Assembly: GCF_034067285.1 (NCBI RefSeq)
Contig: NZ_CP139286.1
Location: forward strand, 2,666,001-2,730,000
Source: Acinetobacter pittii
GTDB taxonomy: Bacteria; Pseudomonadota; Gammaproteobacteria; Pseudomonadales; Moraxellaceae
Length of the DNA stretch: 64,000 nucleotides
Reading direction: 5' to 3'
Shown: one piece after another, positions 59,746 through 64,000 of the stretch
Position numbering within the stretch: the stretch's first letter is position 1
How the letters are laid out: each line of letters opens with the position of its first letter
Translations under genes and position numbers: made by a program
The notes under the pieces: generated by a model
The model's database searches: none
The model's input: only the letters and a program-made list of their open reading frames with translations
What the model was told of the DNA's origin: nothing

Positions 59746-60540
59746 TTATAAATGTTTATTAAAACCACCCGAGACATCTATTGCCGAACCTGTGGTGTAA
59801 GATGCCAATGGTGATGCCAAGAAAACTAAAGCACGTGCAGGCTCTTCTGGTCGGCCTAAACGCTGCATAGGAATGCCACGGTTTTTTGCGATATTGCCTG
59901 TCCACTCTTCCCATGACAGATTTAAATCTGAACGGGTTTCATAACGGCGTTTCCACTGCGCAGATTCGACCATACCGAGTAAAATCGAGTTCACACGAAC
60001 ACCATATTGAGTAAACTCATGCGCTAAAGAATGGGTTAAATTCAACAGTGCAGCGCGTGCAGATGAAGTCGCAATCATGTGCGGTTCCGGTTGCAACGCA
60101 AGTAACGAGTTCACATTGGTAATTGAGGCATTTGCCGACTGTTTTAAGTCGTCAAGAAAAGCCCGTACCGGATGTAGAACACTGAAATATTTCAGCTCGA
60201 TTTCTTTCATCCAGTCTTCATCTTGCGTATTTTCAAAATTTGAAACACGGCCTTGCCCAGCATTGTTAATGAGCATGTCCACATTGCCCAAATTGAGTTT
60301 GACGTCTTTGGCAAATTGCTGAACTTCTTCTTTTTTCAATACATTGCATGCTTTAGTAAAAATATTGGCATGCGGAAATTTTTCTAAAATATAGTGCTTA
60401 GAAGCATTTAAACGTTCTTCATCGCGACCACACCAAGCTACTTTTGCACCCTCTGCAACCAGTATTTCAACAGCAGCCAGCCCAATCCCAGATGAGCCAC
60501 CGGTAACAACTGCAACTTTTCCTTCAACTTGGAAGCTCAT
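59746..60540 (-). CDS. SDR-fold protein with altered catalytic residues
   Basis: 264 residues of the short-chain dehydrogenase/reductase fold. The NAD(P) motif TGGSSGIG is at 13-20, NNAG near 91, and the C-terminal DVSGGF closes the fold. The catalytic Ser145 (NVNSLLAL) is present, but 13 residues later, where Tyr is expected, there is Thr158, and Arg162 replaces the Lys (ATSSAR). So the usual S-Y-K triad reads S-T-R. This was checked at the codon level. It may bind NAD without normal hydride chemistry, or use another residue. Same operon, 15 bp from both neighbours. Confidence 0.88.
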   Translation of the reverse strand: MSFQVEGKVAVVTGGSSGIGLAAVEILVAEGAKVAWCGRDEERLNASKHYILEKFPHANIFTKACNVLKKEEVQQFAKDVKLNLGNVDMLINNAGQGRVSNFENTQDEDWMKEIELKYFSVLHPVRAFLDDLKQSANASITNVNSLLALQPEPHMIATSSARAALLNLTHSLAHEFTQYGVRVNSILLGMVESAQWKRRYETRSDLNLSWEEWTGNIAKNRGIPMQRLGRPEEPARALVFLASPLASYTTGSAIDVSGGFNKHL

Positions 60541-60555
60541 AATCCTTAATCTCTC

Positions 60556-61380
60556 TTACGATTGTTCCTGAATCGTCAACATAATTTGGTTAAATGCTTG
60601 CGGTTGGTCGACATAACTTAAATGTCCTGCGTCTTCTATGACGAAGCGCTGTTCCAACTGCAATTCCTGAGCAAGCTCTTGTATACCTAACGCAGGAGTG
60701 ATTTGATCTTGCTGCCCTGCAATTACTGTGCATGGGACTTTTAAATCGGTTAAATAATTACGTATTTCGTCATATGCCAGTAAGTAAGATGCATGTGTGA
60801 AACCCTGTAGAGTCAACTGTTGCATCACCTCTGAAACTAAAGCTAAGGCTTGTGGCTCTTGTTTATAAATCAAATGAGGTCCACGGCTTTCGGCCATTCC
60901 TTTAGCACCTAACTCTTTCAACATTTTTGGTCTTTTTTCAAAAACCTGAATTTGTGTCTGTTCATCGTGGCGTTGGTAGCCTTGCGCTAAATTAGCGACG
61001 ACCAAGTGTTCCACTCGCTCTGGGTAAAGTGCAGCAAATGCACTCGCCTGTAAGGCACCTAATGAGTGTCCGACCACAATGGCTTTTTCAATTTTTAAAA
61101 CATCGAACAATGCTGCTAAACGCTTTGCGTAGTCGGTCGCATTGGGTTGATCCGTTAAAAGTTCATCTGATTTGCCATAGCCCGGTGCGTCCCAGGCAAT
61201 GACATGAAAATGATGAGACAACACTTCAAGTTGGTTCACCCATGAAGCAGAACCTGAACTAATGCCGTGCAACAGCACAAGGTACTCGCCCTGACCAGCT
61301 TCCCGATAGGCTTGTTGCTGACCTTGAACAGTCACGGTTTTCACCGGAAATTCTGCTAACTTTTCAATGAGTGTCATCAT
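60556..61380 (-). CDS. Alpha/beta hydrolase (C-C bond or ester hydrolase type)
   Basis: 274 residues. The oxyanion motif is LVLLHGISSGSASW, the nucleophile elbow GHSLGA, the acid in GQQDQITP and the His in DAGHLSYVDQP. The arrangement recalls meta-cleavage-product hydrolases and related ring-opening hydrolases. I chose the ATG at 61380 because AAGGA lies upstream; a TTG at 61416 would directly abut the cupin stop. It is likely to cleave an intermediate after ring oxidation, inferred from the operon. Confidence 0.86.
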   Translation of the reverse strand: MMTLIEKLAEFPVKTVTVQGQQQAYREAGQGEYLVLLHGISSGSASWVNQLEVLSHHFHVIAWDAPGYGKSDELLTDQPNATDYAKRLAALFDVLKIEKAIVVGHSLGALQASAFAALYPERVEHLVVANLAQGYQRHDEQTQIQVFEKRPKMLKELGAKGMAESRGPHLIYKQEPQALALVSEVMQQLTLQGFTHASYLLAYDEIRNYLTDLKVPCTVIAGQQDQITPALGIQELAQELQLEQRFVIEDAGHLSYVDQPQAFNQIMLTIQEQS

Positions 61381-61416
61381 TTTCAATTCTTTCCTTTCAT
61401 TCACTTCATCAAACAA

Positions 61417-61938
61417 TTAACGTTTGATTTGAGACAATGGATGCTCTGGTGGATAGTTCGGAATGGTTGGTTTACCTGCTCCCAACATCACACACATCAA
61501 GGCATCTTCTTGACCTGGGTTAAATAAACCGCGGTAAATACCCGGTGGAATTGAAATCAGGTCACGCTCTTTTAAACGAGTCTCAAATTTTTCGCCGTTG
61601 TGTTCAATGAACAAATCAATTTCGCCGCGGAGCATAAAGAACACTTCTTCAACATCGTGGTGAATATGTAAAGGGCCTTCACACTGTGGTGGCAGAACCA
61701 TGGTTGAAAACGTGAAGTTTTCTGCCGGAACGGTGTTACCGTCATTTACGACACCTGTTGCACCCGTACCCATATAACGCATTTGTGCACGGCGATATTT
61801 CGGGTCGTAATCTGCTTGGAACTTCAAAGCATCGAAGTCATATTTACGTGTCTCAAAGCGAGCAATACGTGTGTTTAACCAATCTTCTAAAGAAGTACCT
61901 TCTGGTTGTGCCCATGATTCGAATTGTTGTGTAGTCAT
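61417..61938 (-). CDS. Cupin-domain protein
   Basis: 173-residue single cupin. Motif 1 is HIHHDVEEVFFMLRGE with potential ligands His91, His93 and Glu97. In motif 2 (PPGIYRGLFN), the usual metal His is replaced by Arg136, so the metal site has three obvious ligands instead of four. Cupins in such operons act as dioxygenases, isomerases or decarboxylases; the function here is open. AGGAG lies 6 nt before the ATG. It is 23 bp after the MFS gene in the same operon. Confidence 0.86.
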   Translation of the reverse strand: MTTQQFESWAQPEGTSLEDWLNTRIARFETRKYDFDALKFQADYDPKYRRAQMRYMGTGATGVVNDGNTVPAENFTFSTMVLPPQCEGPLHIHHDVEEVFFMLRGEIDLFIEHNGEKFETRLKERDLISIPPGIYRGLFNPGQEDALMCVMLGAGKPTIPNYPPEHPLSQIKR

Positions 61939-61961
61939 TTTTTAAACTCCTATACAGTGAA

Positions 61962-63185
61962 TTAATAACGTTTTAAAAGAGGAACCAAGAACAACGACCC
62001 AATGACAGCGACGGCAGCCAAGAAGGTAATTCCTAAATTAAAACTATGTGTTTGCATCACGATGTAACCGATAAGAACAGGCGCAATTGCACTTGCAAAA
62101 TTACCTAACCCGTTAAATATTCCACCTGCAGTCGCCCCTACATTTGAGGTCGTCACTCTTGCAAGCAGAGCAAATACAGCTGCTACTCCAAAACCCCACG
62201 CCATCGCGCTTAAAGACATGGCAGCAATAATCAATAATGGCTTGGTCATAATGACCATCACATACATGAAGATGCCCGCGAGTAATAAACCGCTAAATAC
62301 TTGAATTGCTCGGCGGCCTAACTTGTCAGATAAAAATGCACCCACCACTTCGCCAATTAACATGGCAATGAATGGAAAGCTTGAATACATCCCAAACTCT
62401 TTGAGATTGAATCCTTTGTCTTGCATAAGATAAGAAGGAACCCAGCTATTTAAGCCCCACAAATACGTCATCAATGCAATGTTAAATAGACACACCAACC
62501 AGAATGCGCTGTTGCTGAGCAGCAATTTAGTATTGGCAATGTGGCCTTTGAAATTGGTACGTTTACTCTCGCCCTCAATTTCGACAGTTTTCTTGAGTTG
62601 TAAGTTACGCAAACCGAAAACAATGCTGAAAATCGCGATTAGCGTTAATCCAGCCATCACAAAGAAAGTGGTATGCCAGTCATGGTGTGCTAAAACATTT
62701 GCAGTGATCGGGAACCCAAGGAATGCACCAATCGGCGTTCCAAGTAAGAACATGGTTGAAGCACGTGCCTGCTGACGGTCAGTGTAAGTCTGCTTAACAA
62801 TGGTGTAAGCCAAGGCAAATAACGGACCTTCTGCTAAACCGAGCAGTACACGTAAAATCAACATGCCTGAATAACTGGTGGTGAACCCCATGCAAAACAT
62901 GAGTAAGCCCCACGATGTTACGCTCCAGAACAGCATTTTCTTTGGGTTAAAGATGTCACCCAAAAAGCTTAGAAAGACTGACGAAAAACCATAAGCAAGT
63001 AAGAAACTTGTCATGAGCCATCCGAGCTTGGCCTTATCTTCAGCAATTCCCATTGCACTTTGAAAATGAGGATCTGAAAATAAAACCGCAATACTAATCT
63101 TGTCAAAAAATGCCAGTACCACACACACCATAAGGACAAAAGCAGGTACCCAATGCTTCAATCCACTTTTTTCTTCATTACTCAT
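61962..63185 (-). CDS. MFS importer, anion:cation symporter (ACS) type
   Basis: 407 residues, 12 helices. It fits the ACS family (hexuronate, phthalate, 4-hydroxyphenylacetate importers): FFDKISIAVLFSDPHFQ in helix 1, GDIFNPKKMLFW loop, and RVLLGLAEGPLFALAYTIV in helix 4. AAGGA lies 7 nt before the ATG. It is the second gene visible in the operon and probably imports the organic acid that the pathway degrades. The substrate is not readable. Confidence 0.9.
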   Translation of the reverse strand: MSNEEKSGLKHWVPAFVLMVCVVLAFFDKISIAVLFSDPHFQSAMGIAEDKAKLGWLMTSFLLAYGFSSVFLSFLGDIFNPKKMLFWSVTSWGLLMFCMGFTTSYSGMLILRVLLGLAEGPLFALAYTIVKQTYTDRQQARASTMFLLGTPIGAFLGFPITANVLAHHDWHTTFFVMAGLTLIAIFSIVFGLRNLQLKKTVEIEGESKRTNFKGHIANTKLLLSNSAFWLVCLFNIALMTYLWGLNSWVPSYLMQDKGFNLKEFGMYSSFPFIAMLIGEVVGAFLSDKLGRRAIQVFSGLLLAGIFMYVMVIMTKPLLIIAAMSLSAMAWGFGVAAVFALLARVTTSNVGATAGGIFNGLGNFASAIAPVLIGYIVMQTHSFNLGITFLAAVAVIGSLFLVPLLKRY

Positions 63186-63227
63186 GTGTCATTCCTTCGA
63201 TTTGGTAATGAGAACCAGATTTAATGT

Positions 63228-64000
63228 TTACGGTTTTAACTTCATGACATTAAATTCAGAATCTGCTAACAGTTTTGGATCTAAAACGGTGTTGGCTTGC
63301 ATCCAACGTTTTGCCAGTTTGATCAGTTTAGAATCATTAATGGCAATCATATTGAGCAAACGATTTTCATGATCCAGATATAAATAGCTCACCTGATCTT
63401 CACCGCCTTGGCGAATCACCAATTCTTTGGTTTTTTCAGGCTGATAAGTCCCTAAAATTTGAATATTGAAGTGATATTGATCAGACCAAAGCCATGGAAT
63501 ATCGCTATATTCAGTTTCAATTCCGAGCATCGATTTTGCTGCGGCAATCGCCTGATTTTGTGCATTTGCCCAAGACTGAATGCAATAACCCAAACCCGGA
63601 TGAATCGCGACATCACCTGCGGCATAGATGTTTTGATCTGAGGTTTGCCCAAAACAATTCACCACAATGCCATCTTTCACATCGAGACCAGCGTGTACAC
63701 CTAACTCTTTGGCAATTTCGGCGCCCGCACCTACTACAACACAGTCAAATAACTGACTATTTTGAGGATGATTCACCACTTCAACTTTTTGATTAGGCGC
63801 TTCAACCAAATGAAGGCTCTTACTGTCTAAGTGAATTTTTGTGCCTTGGGTCTCATGCATATTTTTTAAAAATGCAGAAACTTCCGGACTCACACTTCTT
63901 GCGCATAAACGGTCACCATATTCAAAAATATGAACATCTTTACCTTGCTTACGTGCAGTTGCAGCAATTTCTAAACCAATCCAGCCACCGCCGATCACAG
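63228..64000 (-). CDS. Ferredoxin reductase of dioxygenase type, 3' part (runs off window)
   Basis: The frame stays open to the window end, so the start and the N-terminal FAD domain are missing. Visible is the NAD-binding motif VIGGGWIGLEIAA (second Rossmann), then the FAD-closing NIYAAGDVAIH and a C-terminal domain with IPWLWSDQYHFNIQ, as in BphA4/rhodocoxin-type reductases that reduce ferredoxins for ring-hydroxylating oxygenases or P450s. It therefore predicts an oxygenase gene upstream, beyond 64000. It lies 42 bp before the MFS gene. Confidence 0.88.
   Translation of the reverse strand, partial: VIGGGWIGLEIAATARKQGKDVHIFEYGDRLCARSVSPEVSAFLKNMHETQGTKIHLDSKSLHLVEAPNQKVEVVNHPQNSQLFDCVVVGAGAEIAKELGVHAGLDVKDGIVVNCFGQTSDQNIYAAGDVAIHPGLGYCIQSWANAQNQAIAAAKSMLGIETEYSDIPWLWSDQYHFNIQILGTYQPEKTKELVIRQGGEDQVSYLYLDHENRLLNMIAINDSKLIKLAKRWMQANTVLDPKLLADSEFNVMKLKP

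Overview
The window is a stretch of AT-rich gammaproteobacterial chromosome that I assign to Acinetobacter, probably the A. calcoaceticus-baumannii complex. The assignment is inferred from recognisable gene content and order: rubA-rubB-estB-oxyR (the order known from strain ADP1), a secreted galactose mutarotase of the mro type, a 531-residue-class isocitrate lyase and a Wzi-like capsule protein. No rRNA, tRNA, CRISPR array, prophage or insertion sequence was seen. Nearly every gene has a canonical intrinsic terminator, many shared by convergent neighbours.

Layout. 1-8500: NlpE-like lipoprotein, isocitrate lyase, a LysR regulator, a CBS-domain membrane protein, a citrate-type transporter, two small unknowns. 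8500-11260: cysDN (sulfate activation), preceded by an unannotated 32-codon leader ORF that overlaps the cysD start. 11400-15840: Wzi-like protein, lysS, a YqiA-type esterase, an SRPBCC protein. 16280-19660: rubA, rubB, estB, oxyR (electron supply for alkane hydroxylation plus peroxide response). 19660-28740: SPOR protein, ppk1, mtgA, rhomboid protease, ybbP-ybbA with divergent tesA, and a beta carbonic anhydrase. 29000-34750: secreted alpha/beta hydrolase, an unknown helical protein, a TonB-dependent receptor behind a Fur-like box, nfuA and a second rhomboid. 34870-38020: a sulfatase and its formylglycine-generating enzyme, both lipoproteins and overlapping by 4 bp, then a tiny lipoprotein and a structured non-coding element. 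38375-52850: an unknown Rossmann-like protein, dsdA, pit with a well-formed Pho box, metH, mro/galM, an Fsr-like exporter divergent from an AraC regulator over an inverted-repeat operator, glsA with a STAS domain, and a deformylase.

53068-64000 is the accessory-looking part: an MHS-type transporter, a porin, and a tightly packed minus-strand operon (ferredoxin reductase cut by the window edge, MFS importer, cupin, alpha/beta hydrolase, SDR, aspartate-dehydrogenase-like protein, aldehyde dehydrogenase, ThDP-dependent enzyme) closed by a strong terminator. The gene set looks like a catabolic pathway for an aromatic or similar ring compound whose oxygenase would lie beyond position 64000. I could not match it to a named pathway. 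Its SDR has Thr and Arg in place of the catalytic Tyr and Lys, and its cupin lacks one metal-ligand His. This cluster, the sulfatase/FGE lipoprotein pair and the cysD leader ORF are the most promising places to look for undescribed biology.
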